Of a stretch of DNA of 64,000 nt, positions 9,617 through 25,231 are shown piece after piece (the stretch's first letter is position 1; each line of letters begins with the position of its first letter). The notes beneath the pieces were generated by a model. That model saw nothing but the letters and a program-made list of their open reading frames with translations. It made no database searches and was not told the origin of the DNA. A program made the position numbers and the translations under genes. Source of the DNA: Flectonema sp. DT1601 (lineage: Eukaryota; Euglenozoa; Diplonemea; Diplonemida; Diplonemidae); contig OZ025845.1 of the NCBI GenBank assembly GCA_964019425.1, forward strand, positions 496,001 to 560,000, written 5' to 3'.

Positions 9617-10617
9617 TTAAACCCACCGCACACGTGATGCGCCGGTCCAAAGTCCGGAACCTCACCACAAGCGATGGTCAGGAAGGGTGATGGGTCACTG
9701 GGCACAAGCGATGCCCATTTAGTTGTCAAAGTGACATGTATGGCAAACTGAACAGGTTTGACATTGCACAGCACCAACGGTACCATCTGGATATCACTCA
9801 CTTTTTTCACTAGAATTCACACATTTTCACACATTTTCACAGGATTTCACTACCAGAAAGCAGCAAAAAATTAAGTGAAAAATCGTGAAAAATCGTGAAA
9901 AATCGTGAAAAATCGTGAATTTTCGTGTAGCAAAGTGAAAAATCGTGAACACCTCCACCCTGCCGATCGCCTCAGAAGAGGGTTAAAGACGAACTTTCCT
10001 AAGTTTAATAATTCCTTTCTACCCTCTTCTAATAACTGATATCACATGTCTTTCTAGCTTGTATTTTACTACTTCTGTGGTATAATTATTTAGTGAATTT
10101 ATGGATATCTCCTCCTTTTAGTGACATTTTTTTAATCCAGGTAGGGAAAATGTGTGTTAAGGCAAGTATAGCGAAAAATCATACTCAGTGTTGATTGTAA
10201 TAAGTAATAATTTGCCTATCATATCAAAAAAAAAACATATTTCTCTCCCAACAGTACACATAGTTGAATTATGAAATGTTATCTTTGTAGATACCAGGTT
10301 GCGCAAATATCGAAAAATCACGTCACTTAACAGCTTAAATGAGCCAAAAAACACACAAAACTCTGTAGTGGTGGATACTGGAAATATTATAATTGGTGAT
10401 TTTTTTTTTTTTCCACACTTTTTTTCCTCACAAAACCAAAAAAAATATCAAAAAAGTACAGAAACATGCCAAAATTTAAAAAAAATTTTTTTTCAAAAAA
10501 AAGCTAAAAAAAGCTAGATAGCTTAGCTTTAGCTCCAAAAAGCTTAGCTTTAGCTTTTAGCTTTTTGCACAAGTATGGTCCTGGTCAAGACGCTAAACTG
10601 ATTGTTTTTTTTTCACA
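9617..10617. repeat. Region with GTGAAAAATC iterons and an AGCTT hairpin
   Basis: At about 9815-9950 there are repeated TTTCACACA units followed by tandem 10-bp GTGAAAAATC units, four in a row, in the opposite sense. Together they form an iteron-like inverted set, downstream of the two-exon gene. At 10490-10570 repeats of TTAGCTTTAGCT and AAAGCTAAA can fold. The rest shows no gene. Bases 10577-10612 repeat the satellite core CCTGGTCAAGACGCTAAACT. Confidence 0.55.
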
Positions 10618-11061
10618 ACACTAGACTTCGATGACAGTGTCGATATCGTGGGATGCCACCTCAGTATGAAAGGAACCACCAAGCAGATGGGGAGGATCAC
10701 GGAAGAAGTGCTCGATAGAGCGAGGCGAATCCGGTTACTTCCGCTCAGATATCAAGCGAAGGAACAGATAGCTGCAGCTAGTGTCATGCCCAAGGCACTC
10801 TTCGGAACGGCACTGTATGATTCCGATGCGACGCGACTCGGTCTGCTGAGAAGAGCAATGGCAACAGGGATTTTCCGCAAACTTGGAGGGAAAAGAACTA
10901 AGATGTCGCACACCATGGGCCTAACGCTACTCTGCAAGGGACATTGTGTGGATCCCGCGACGTACATTAGGTACAATAGACTCCTTGCACTCACCAGAAT
11001 GCTACCGAAGCTAACTGAGAGGATACGCAGGGTATGGGAACACAGAGGATTTCTGCTGTAA
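10618..11061 (+). pseudogene. LINE reverse-transcriptase C-terminal fragment
   Basis: An open frame of 147 residues carries LDFDDSVDIVGCHLSMKG followed by RRIRLLPLRYQAKEQIAAAS and VMPKALFGTALYDSD. This matches the region after the YADD palm of non-LTR retrotransposon reverse transcriptases, where the 'LG..L' beta strand is followed by the R-x-P-x-x-x-K-x-x-L...P...Y segment. The finger/palm core and the endonuclease are missing, so it is a dead fragment. Its 5' edge abuts a satellite core sequence, TGGTCAAGACGCTAAACTGA. Confidence 0.7.
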
Positions 11062-11668
11062 GAAATATTTCCCTGCAACAAAAAAAATTTATTGCAGAGT
11101 TGGAGGAATTTTTTACTTCTCTTCCTAAGGTTGAACCTTGGGAAAAAAACAAACAATAAACACAGTGTAGACAAACACCTGCCGGACATCTGCAGAGCAG
11201 CGATCGATGTCGATGTCTTCGTTGTCGAACTTCCTGGCGTTTATGTTTTTGTTTTTAACAACAACACAACACCAACTAACAGGTTTGTCTCATTGCCCGT
11301 TCTTTCTTGTTTCCCTTTGCCGCCGGAAGAACGAAGGTCGACGGAGGTCCGAAGCATTGCTTGCGATGATGTTCCGGTATGTGTTGCGTCTCTGTTATTT
11401 GTTTGTTTCAACTCAATTGGTTCATCTCAGGTTTTAGAAGTCTTCGTCCTGTTCGATGGGAAGGGCCTGAATCAAAAGTTCACTGCCCCTATTCCTCTCC
11501 CAAATTTCTTATTCATGTAAGGATTATTATTTTTATGTCCTGCATCAAGTGCAATCAAGGTTGGAACCAAAAGTTAAAGGAATTTATTTGAACCTAGCAA
11601 ACAAAAACAAACATACCAAGGGCACAACCAGTAATAATTGCTAAAGAATTTTACTGTAATGAGTCAGA
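11062..11668. other. Degenerate repeat-derived DNA
   Basis: The stretch 11158-11480 resembles, in part, the divergent repeats at 12755 and 13855. It shares ACAGGTTTG...TTGCC and a 'GGGCCTGAATCAAAAGTTCACTG' box related to the GCTTTTGGCT motif. Open frames here show no domain. Confidence 0.4.
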
Positions 11669-11740
11669 TTGTTAAGAAGATTTCTGTGTGTGTACATCAT
11701 CAAGTTAAAAAAGTTACTTAAACCAGCAAACAAAACAACA

Positions 11741-12370
11741 ATGCCAAAGGAACAGCCACTTATTACTTCTTTCCTAAAGAAGGATGGAAATACACCACCA
11801 CCAAAATTTAACCTCCCTGAACCTATAGTAAGAAGCATTGCTAGACAAGTAAGAGAGGAAAAGGGAAGGAGAAATCAAGTGAAGTGGGAAAAAGAAGAAC
11901 TGATTGAGATAGGTAGGAGGATGTCAGTAGCCACCAACTTAGCAGCAGGGATCAGGGTGTGGAACCAATGTGAAGGGAACAAGAGACTTGCAGAGACAAC
12001 TGCAAGACATGCAGTTAAGCTGTATAGAGAAAGGAACAGTATGCAGGCAGTCAAGCGAAAGGCTGGAAGACCTTCCCACCTTTCAGAAACAAATGAAGAA
12101 GAGGTCTTAGCACACCTAAGGAACTTAAGAAGGTTTGGTGCTTCAATCAACAGTCTGGTAGTTAAGGCCACAGCCAAGGCCATATACTACAGAAATGACC
12201 CACAAAGGGAAATTTCATTCACAACTGAATGGGCAAAGAAGTTTATGGGTGCAAGAGGATTTGTTTGGCGCTCAGCAACTGCAAGTAAACCCCTTCAGGA
12301 GAAGAATTTTGTTCAAAAAAAAGCGATGGGAAATTCTCTCATTCACGCTAAGATGCACTCTGAACTTTGA
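11741..12370 (+). pseudogene. Pogo/Tigger-like transposase N-terminal fragment
   Basis: From the Met at 11741 (MPKEQPLITSFLKKDGN) the 209-residue frame carries a helix-turn-helix block, VKWEKEELIEIGRRMSVATN, a second block with TARHAVKLYRERN, the linker RKAGRPSHLSETNEEEVLAH and FTTEWAKKFMGARGFVWRSA. This order matches the CENP-B/pogo-type DNA-binding half of DDE transposases in animals and protists. The DDE catalytic half is absent: the frame ends inside a block that is repeated at 3976-4398. It looks like an internally deleted, inactive copy. The plain start is upstream-in-frame at 11669, but the second Met begins the recognisable part. Confidence 0.65.
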
Positions 12371-12728
12371 TTTTTTGATCTGAGTGTGAGGGAATGACCT
12401 GTTAGTGCATTGGGCATAAGCTGTGCAGCAGTTTAGATGTCTTAGGTGTTAATAGGGGGTTCCTCTTAGCATTTTTCTTTGTTACCACCTTATGATTTTC
12501 TTGAAGAAAAAAAATAGAAGTCATAATGGTGCTTCCCTCTGGAAGGGTTGTAAGCCATGGTGTCCAACTAAATTAAAGGGCAAGTCTGGGATAATCCCTG
12601 CCAGAGGGGCGAGTATTCTACCATGGTTGAAATACTCTGGCAACTGATCTTCAATTTTATGTTGTTTGTTAGCTGCTGGTGTATCTTGATCATGTGTTGA
12701 TACTTGCATTTATTTACTTGTAATCTTT
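12311..12728 (+). mobile_element. Pogo-family remnant block, copy B
   Basis: Reverse-complement partner of 3976-4398, overlapping the end of the transposase fragment and running to an A/T-rich edge near 12728 that may be the element terminus. The two copies differ by scattered substitutions and small indels. Confidence 0.6.
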
Positions 12729-12754
12729 TATTTATTTGTGTTGTGGAGAGGAAT

Positions 12755-13330
12755 TAAATAGGCAAGGCTTTTGGCCACGGCCTTTCCCTGTGAGACAAGA
12801 ATGACATTTTTATGCAATAATACAGAATAACATACACAAAATACATACAAGGATAGCATCACATCGCTGCTGAGCCTCCATCGAAGTACTTCCATCGTCC
12901 CATGGCAAAACAGAATGCGGAAATAAAGCAATGACAGACCTGTTTTAATTGTGTTGTAATTTTAGCAGAGTATTTGAATAACAGGGAAAGAACAAGTGTT
13001 ATTTTAAAAAAACAATGCCAGGGAAGACAACGAAAGCATCGATATCGGTCCAACTGATGTGAGTATCCTGTTGCTGTATGTGTTTTGTTTTTATTATTTG
13101 TACCTAAGTAAACAAATGACATCGAAGTTGGACTTCTTTGTCTACAGCTGCGCATCGGCAGCAAAGAAAAGAAAGAAAGCAAACTGTTTAATCTCGATTG
13201 GGAACATACTTCGTCGCAACTGACGCCCAGTGAAGTTGGGAAATCAGGAACGTCAGCCGCTCATAGCGGCTTATCTTGGTTTATGCCCCAAGTGGCCCTG
13301 CGCCCATTTCCCAATCTTGTTCCTACCTTA
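12755..13330 (+). repeat. Divergent ~570-bp dispersed repeat, copy 1
   Basis: Shared landmarks with 13855-14420 in the same order: GGCAARGCTTT.GGC..ACGGCCTTTCC, GGATAGCATC, 'GCATCGAYATCRGT', GAGTATCCTGTT, TGCGCATCGGCAGCAAA, GGCAAACTGTTT-like and CTGCCCC-like pieces. Identity is only moderate, so the copies are old. The frames inside are broken, and no protein family is recognised. Confidence 0.6.
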
Positions 13331-13854
13331 AAAAAAAAAAATAAAAAATAATGTTGGATTAGACAGATTGCGAGACTTTGCTCGCCGACACCACCGAAGA
13401 AGCAGTTACCACCGATCCCTATGTGTGACTTGTGCGGCCAAAACAATAGCCAACAATAAACACAACAAAACAGGTTTGCATCTTTGCCTCTTTGTTTCGT
13501 TCTCGCCGCTCGCCGTCAAGCACACATTGGGATAGATTAAATGGGTATGCTGGATGAATCGGTGTCTGCCACAATGTGGAATGGAGGGCCAAAGCCAAAA
13601 GCTTGCCAAGATCCACCTGAAACCACCACCAAAGATCTACTTCCATTGTCCCTTAGCAAAAGCAGCTACCGGAAAAAAAGCAAGACACGATATGATTCCA
13701 AGGTTGGAAAAATGAACAAAACAACAGAGACATTTTTTATATATTCTTTAGCTTTCTATTTTTAAAAGAAATTCTTTATACAGCTTGATCACTTTTTTCT
13801 CTCACTCACGTTTTCGAAGTACAGGAACAAAAATCTTAGTTGTTTTTTTGAGGA
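13331..13854. other. Spacer between the two divergent repeats
   Basis: Contains a reverse-complement scrap of the same family (GGGCCAAAGCCAAAAGCTTG near 13588) and A/T-rich DNA. The open frame 13541-13765 lacks features of the real genes. Confidence 0.4.
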
Positions 13855-14420
13855 GGAATGTAGTAGGCAAAGCTTTAGGCTCACGGCCTTTCCTGAGTGG
13901 AGAAGAATGGGATGTCCTAACACAAGAATACAAAAGATAACGAAGTTCCGCTTCAAGAAAAACAATCACATCCCAGGATAGCATCGCTGGTCACGAAGGG
14001 AAATAAAGGCAAGAGCAAACCTGTTTGTATTTGGTGTGTAATTTAGCAATCTTTTAAAACGGATAACAAACATGTTTGAAAAAGAATGCCGGGGAGTGCA
14101 CAAGATCAGACAACGAAGACATCGACATCAGTTTGGCAGCTGCGAGTATCCTGTTACTGTGTGTGATTGTGTTTTTGTTATTGGGTTGTACCCAGGGAAA
14201 GGAAAAGACATTGGAGTTTAACTTATTCTCCACCTTGTGCGCATCGGCAGCAAATAACTAAAAAAGAAGGCAAACTGTTTGATCCAAATTGGATCCATAC
14301 CACATCGCTGCTGGTGTCTGGTGAAGTTAAATCTAGACAACCAGCAGCTTCTGATGACTTAACCTGGCTTCTGCCCCATCGGCGGCCTTGCACCCTGATC
14401 CAATCATGTTCATTCTATTT
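13855..14420 (+). repeat. Divergent ~570-bp dispersed repeat, copy 2
   Basis: Partner of 12755-13330 with the same ordered landmarks. The GCTTTAGGCTCACGGCCTTT box corresponds to GCTTTTGGCTAAGGCCCTCC in the 260-bp repeats, suggesting one old superfamily across this 14-kb region. Confidence 0.6.
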
Positions 14421-15042
14421 AAAAAAAATAAAAGAAAGTAGAACAAACAGATCGCCAAGTTGCTCACCGACTCCCCAGCGCTAACTCACAAGAGGTAATA
14501 AGCTTTCCATCACTGTATTGCACCTGAGAGAGAAAATGATGATAAAGTAATGAATAACACGCACACAAACTGAGATCAACAACTTAGAAGCATCTACACT
14601 GTAAAAGGGTGCAGATTGGCATATTACCTAAATGGAATTTTGAGAGGTGTTATTAATCACCTTGGAGGCTGCAATGCACTCCCCATGTTGCCCTATGATG
14701 GAAACTGTGAATCACAATATGAGGAAGAGTTATTTTAAAATTGCCGATCCGTTTTCTATCGGTCTTAACCTGGTGAGCCAGCATTAATAAAAAAAAGAAG
14801 AGAAAAAACAAAGTATAATGCCTCGAGCGACATTGTTTAATGATGCCGATCTGTTTTCTATCGGTCTATGTGTTTTATAAAAAGGAAAGTAAAAAGTGAT
14901 CAGAAGAAATTCATTGAACTCTTCTCTCGTGGACGGCACATTAACATCTCAACCATCTACATCAGTCAAATCGTTTTTTAGCAAACCCGCTGATCCGAGA
15001 CAACGTGTATTGCTACATGCTTTATAAAATGAACGATTACGA
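14421..15042. repeat. Intergenic DNA with paired CCGAT/ATCGG hairpins
   Basis: The motif TGCCGATCYGTTTTCTATCGGTCT occurs twice, at about 14742 and 14843, each a short stem (CCGAT/ATCGG) with a T-rich loop. Nothing else is recognised. Confidence 0.45.
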
Positions 15043-15122
15043 GGTACTGCAAGTGGAAATATTACTGCGTAGAAAAATTAGTGCGGTTTTTTCCACGCAG
15101 TAATATTTCCACTTGCAGTACC
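15043..15122. mobile_element. 80-bp perfect-hairpin MITE (TACTGCAAGTGG family)
   Basis: Two 28-nt arms, GGTACTGCAAGTGGAAATAT plus TACTGCGT and their exact complement, flank a 24-nt loop containing TTAGTGCGGTTTTTTCC. A related copy sits in the last intron of the TPR-like gene and a single arm at 8345. The near-perfect palindrome and dispersal fit a minimal inverted-repeat element. Confidence 0.75.
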
Positions 15123-15698
15123 TACTATTCACAATCGAGTATGAATAGCTACCTTTTCAAGTCGTGGTTTCCGAGGGTTCGGAGAATATGATTTCATCAC
15201 CATCGACAGCAACTCACCAAACATGGATACAAGATACAGGAGGCACTGCTTGAGGTAAATCACGGAAAAAGGAACTACAAATGATCGAGAGGAATCCAAG
15301 GCGGCTGGCACGCTAGATAGCTAGGCTTAAAAAGGACTCAGATTGATCACGGTACGGAGGATATGGGCTGCAATGGCAGATTCATTCGCACGTTCCAACG
15401 GATGCGACAGCGACAGCCCCTTTGCCACATCAATCATTGAAATCAATGAGAAACAGAGTATGCACTCACACACTTATGAACGAACTAATACTTGACAGTA
15501 ATATTGTCTGTGCCATGTACTAAATATACTAATCTGCTTACCACCGTTTTTATTTTCTTTCACAGGTTGTATTAAAAAAAAAAAAAAAAAAAAAACATTA
15601 TTATAATGACTGGGTTTTGTGTGGAATCCTTATACAGCATTATGCAGCAAAGAGTAATTTATGTATTTAATCACTTTACAGGTAGCATTATAAGGATA
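15123..15698. other. Upstream region of the TPR-like gene
   Basis: No separate gene is seen. A T-rich stretch with a CTTTCACAG acceptor at about 15566, an A22 run and a second acceptor (ATCACTTTACAG, ending 15681) precede the ATG at 15699. The open frame extends in frame to an ATG at 15606, but the second acceptor argues that this part is not translated. Confidence 0.5.
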
Positions 15699-21460
<5,762 letters not shown>

Positions 21461-21906
21461 GGTAAGTACAAATAAGGTACTCCAAGAAACCAACAGCGTC
21501 CATCAGATGCTGGTTATTAGTGAAGGTTTGTTTAAGCTTACAAAAAAAAAAAAAAATAAAAAGTTCAAAAAATCCTGAACTTTAAAAAAGCTTTTTTTTG
21601 GTTGGATACGTTATTCTTCTTTTATTTGTAGATTAGTGTTTTGTGACCTTTTTTTTCCCTCCACCTCCCAAGGGAGGAACGGATGGAAAAAAAAAAAAAA
21701 AAAAAAATTAAAGTTCTGATCAGAACTTCCATCAGTCGACTAAAAAAATCAAAGGTGCCACAGACAATATTGGTGACAAAAAAACAACCCTGCCAGTGTT
21801 TTTTTTCAGGGTGAAAAAAAGAACAGTTGTTATATTAGTTCTCTTTAGGTTATTTACTTCTTTTTTTTTTCACAGGAAAAAAAAAAAAAAAAAAACACCT
21901 CCATTT
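21461..21906. other. Intergenic, homopolymer-rich
   Basis: Contains an A22 run and a GTTCTGATCAGAAC palindrome (about 21714-21727). A polypyrimidine-CACAG acceptor ends at 21875, 31 nt before the next ATG. No gene is seen. Confidence 0.5.
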
Positions 21907-24027
21907 ATGCTGCGACTCATAACTCTACTGCTATGCGCAGTAGCAAGTTCGTCAGTTAAAATTACGAGTGTTCACGTGGTTCAGTCTTGTCATTTGGATG
22001 TTGGTTTCGCAAATAGCGCAGTCGGAATAACAAATTTATATTTTGATCATCACATCCCGTATGCTATTGAAGTAGCAAATAAATTAAAGGGAACTGGATA
22101 CGGTTTACAGTTCCTTGCTCAAGTTTATTACATTTCGTTGTATTTAAATTGCCCGAGTGGAATGGGTCTTCACTGTCCGAACTCTCAACAAAAAGAAACG
22201 TTAAAAAGTGCGATTCGTAACGGTACGATCTACTATCATGCGTTTCCTCATAATGCGGAGTTGGAAATGGGTACGACTGACATTATCGTTGAAGGAATAA
22301 AACAAGTTCATGCTATGGATGATTTATTCGGAGTTCAAAGAAAGAAGACTCTGTCTCAGAGAGATGTTCCTGGAATGACCAGATCGGTGATTCCAACATT
22401 ATTATCAGAGGGTGTCACAACTGTTTCTGTCGGGGTAAACCCGGCTTCGACATATCCAAGAGTGCCAAAAGTGTTCAGATGGTTTGATCCACCGAGTGGA
22501 AAGGAAATATTCGCAATGTGGCATCCAAAAGGTTACGGAGGGTTCTCATTTAATGAATCGGTAACTGTTCCTGGTCTGAGTCATGCCTTAGTAACTGATT
22601 GGAATGGTGACAACGCCGGACCGAAATCAGCAGAACAATATTTGGAAGACCGCAGGCAGATCCAATTAGAATTCCCTGGAGCGGAAGTATTCTCATCCAC
22701 GTTTGACAATTTCACGAAACATCTTAACTCTGTTAAAGACAGCATTCCAATAGTGAGCAACGAAATAGGAGATTCATGGATTTACGGCACCCCTTCTGAT
22801 CCCAAGAAAGTCCAACTACTAATGGCAATGCAGCGAGCATGGGGACAGTACATTAAGTCAGGTGGCATTCGTGATTCTGTTTACCTAAATGCGACACGAC
22901 TGATGTTGAAGGGAATCGAACACACGTGGGGACGTGATGTCAAAAGTAACCTTGTTGACAACGTCGATTGGGAGAACAGTGCATTTGAAGCTGCGAGAAC
23001 AACGGGAGTCGATCACCAACAATTTCAAATTTTAGAACAATCTTGGTGGGAGCAGCGTGACTGGGGCATTAACTTTCCAATAGAGCCATTAAAAAGAGCA
23101 AATCACTCTTTGTACCACCTCATTCAAAAACAGTTCGATGACCTAACCCCAAAAATTCCAAAAACCTCCGGCATGCGTCGGGTTCATAATATGGGTGAAA
23201 TTTTTACGTTTTCTGATGGTCAACAAAAGATAGGTTTTTCATCGAAAACCGGAGCGATCACTACCTTAACAACTAAAGATGGAGTTCTATTGGCTTCGAA
23301 CAACCACCCACTTCTCTTAGTTAACTACACCAGCTATAGTCAGGAAGATTATAAGGAATTCTTTAAAAGCTACTGCAGTCTACCAGATCCACCTGGTTGG
23401 TTTACACATGACTTTGGTAAGCCTGGAGATGATTATTCAAAACACAAATCATGGTTGACGTCACCGATTGAGTTATTTGCCAACACCGCAAACACTTCGT
23501 TCGTGTTAAAGTTAAAAATGAACGAGAACGATGCTCACAAAGAATACGGTGCACCTGAGTACTTTTATGTATCCATAACTATTACAACCAGTGGGCTTGA
23601 AGCGGTTCTCACAGCATGGAATAAGACAACAACTAGATTACCGGAGAGTATGTTCGTAGTTTTTAATCCAATTGACGTGAGAGACTTTAAAATGAAGAAA
23701 CTAACTGAATGGATAGCTGTCGACAACACGACAATAATCGATGGAGGATCTACTCATTTACACGGAGTAGAAGCAGCACAGATAGGAATGAATTCATCGA
23801 AAATAACGATCGAATCACACGATGCGAAAGTATTAAATCTGGGTATTCCTTCTGGTTTCCCTACTCCTGAGTTCTCAGCTGCTGATGTTTCTGATTTTGG
23901 GATCTCTACCGTGTTGTGGAACAATCTCTGGGGAACTAATTACGTAATGTGGTATCCTTTTAATAAGAATGGAAAACCTGTTGTTGGTGAAGAAAATTTA
24001 ACTTTTAGGTTTAACCTTAAATGGTAA
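21907..24027 (+). CDS. Secreted GH38-like / DUF5054-type protein
   Basis: The 706-residue intronless frame begins MLRLITLLLCAVASSS, a signal peptide. Next comes HVVQSCHLDVGFANSAVGIT, which corresponds to the 'H-x-D-x-G' metal-binding start of the GH38-type alpha-mannosidase barrel and of DUF5054 proteins. Further matching pieces are HAFPHNAELEMG, QRDVPGMTRSVIPTL and MWHPKGYGG. A C-terminal beta-rich half (ETLT-type sandwich) follows, and several N-x-S/T sites fit a secretory route. Substrate is unknown; action on mannose-containing glycans is an inference. The frame is open further upstream (from 21796), but that part lies on the other side of the acceptor and is A-rich, so 21907 is preferred. 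Confidence 0.65.
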   Translation: MLRLITLLLCAVASSSVKITSVHVVQSCHLDVGFANSAVGITNLYFDHHIPYAIEVANKLKGTGYGLQFLAQVYYISLYLNCPSGMGLHCPNSQQKETLKSAIRNGTIYYHAFPHNAELEMGTTDIIVEGIKQVHAMDDLFGVQRKKTLSQRDVPGMTRSVIPTLLSEGVTTVSVGVNPASTYPRVPKVFRWFDPPSGKEIFAMWHPKGYGGFSFNESVTVPGLSHALVTDWNGDNAGPKSAEQYLEDRRQIQLEFPGAEVFSSTFDNFTKHLNSVKDSIPIVSNEIGDSWIYGTPSDPKKVQLLMAMQRAWGQYIKSGGIRDSVYLNATRLMLKGIEHTWGRDVKSNLVDNVDWENSAFEAARTTGVDHQQFQILEQSWWEQRDWGINFPIEPLKRANHSLYHLIQKQFDDLTPKIPKTSGMRRVHNMGEIFTFSDGQQKIGFSSKTGAITTLTTKDGVLLASNNHPLLLVNYTSYSQEDYKEFFKSYCSLPDPPGWFTHDFGKPGDDYSKHKSWLTSPIELFANTANTSFVLKLKMNENDAHKEYGAPEYFYVSITITTSGLEAVLTAWNKTTTRLPESMFVVFNPIDVRDFKMKKLTEWIAVDNTTIIDGGSTHLHGVEAAQIGMNSSKITIESHDAKVLNLGIPSGFPTPEFSAADVSDFGISTVLWNNLWGTNYVMWYPFNKNGKPVVGEENLTFRFNLKW

Positions 24028-25231
24028 TTATTTTTGTTTTTTTGTTCTATTCCCTCGGTGGACCCCCGCAATCCCCGTATTGATAACATGAAAGGGATTC
24101 TTATCGATACCAACTTCTCGTATTAGTTGATGACCCCTTCGTCATTGTCGGTGATGTTTTTTATTTATTTTATATTTAATGTGTTTCATAAATAGTGATA
24201 GAACAGTGTACACCTGTACCGTAACTTCTCGGCACAAGTACCCAACAACGATATATGTTACTTATTATTGTTGGTTGGTTAATTCTTCGAACGTGTCTTT
24301 TTTGTTTTTTGTTTTCCTCGTTCTAGTTAACAACACGGAGCCCCCCCCAGCAAGGCTTCTTTTTTGTTTCTTTTACACCTAACTTTCTAATGGTGTTTTT
24401 TTTTATATATAAAATGTGTTTCATAAATGGTAACAGAACAGTGTACCCCTGTACCGTAACTTCTCGGCACAAGTACCCAACAACGATATATGTTACTCAT
24501 TATTGTTGGTTGGTTAATTCTTCGAGCGTGTCTTTTTTGTTTTTTGTTTTTGTTTTCCTCGTTCTAATTGACGAAACGGAGCCCCCCCAGCAAGGCTTCT
24601 TTTCTGTTTCTTTTACACCTAACTTTCTTAATGGTGTTTTTTTTTTTTTTTTTTTGTGGTTTTGCTGAGAAGTATTTTTATTTTTTAATTTTTTTTAAAA
24701 AATAAAAAAAAAAATAAAATAAATTACTTTTTTTTCGATTACTCCGCTCCCTGATCCCTGATTCACAAGTATAATTTAAAACATAAAGAGAGTACAGTTC
24801 ACTTCTACGTACCGCAGTTGTTGGGGTATTCAGGTTGTCAGACTTGCTTAACTATTTTTTTTTTTTTTTTTTTTTTGGTTTAGATTTCTTGCCTCAATTC
24901 AGGTGCTCAAATATTACTGTTTCTTAACTTTATTTTTTTCTTTTCCAGGACTACGTCAATACCCCTAAAAATTCGATAGTGAATTCAACACTATCGATCG
25001 CGACTGCGAAAAAGCAAAAAAACGTTTTGTGTGTGTTCGTAAAGGCCTTTTCTGATTTCCGACTAGCAGCGCCAAGCCCTATTCAAGTGATTCTTTAACC
25101 CCTATTATACTTCACCCCTCAGGAATTACCGAACAAGATCAAAGGCTCAATTAGATTTTTGGTTTAGATTTCTTGCCTCAATTCAGGTGTTTAAATATCA
25201 CTGATTCTTAACTTTATTTTTTTTTTTCCAG
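24028..25231. repeat. Intergenic with two tandem duplications
   Basis: A ~235-bp unit (ATGTGTTTCATAAATRGT...CAGCAAGGCTTCTTTT...CACCTAACTTTCT) occurs at about 24178-24405 and again at 24414-24645. A second pair, about 105 bp, occurs at 24885-24990 and 25159-25275 (TTGCCTCAATTCAGGTG, TTTTCCAGGACTACGTCAAT). It duplicates a complete polypyrimidine-AG acceptor with its following exon start. A third element at 24062-24125 (AATCCCCGTATT...TTATCGATACCAACT) recurs near 42468. No coding gene is supported here. Confidence 0.65.

Noticed and set aside
15606-15698. 31-codon N-terminal extension of the TPR-like protein
   Set aside because: An acceptor (CTTTACAG) lies inside it, 17 nt before the ATG at 15699, which matches the start context of all other genes.
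21796-21906. 37-codon N-terminal extension of the GH38-like protein
   Set aside because: It spans a CACAG acceptor and a poly(Lys) A-run, whereas the Met at 21907 begins a normal signal peptide.
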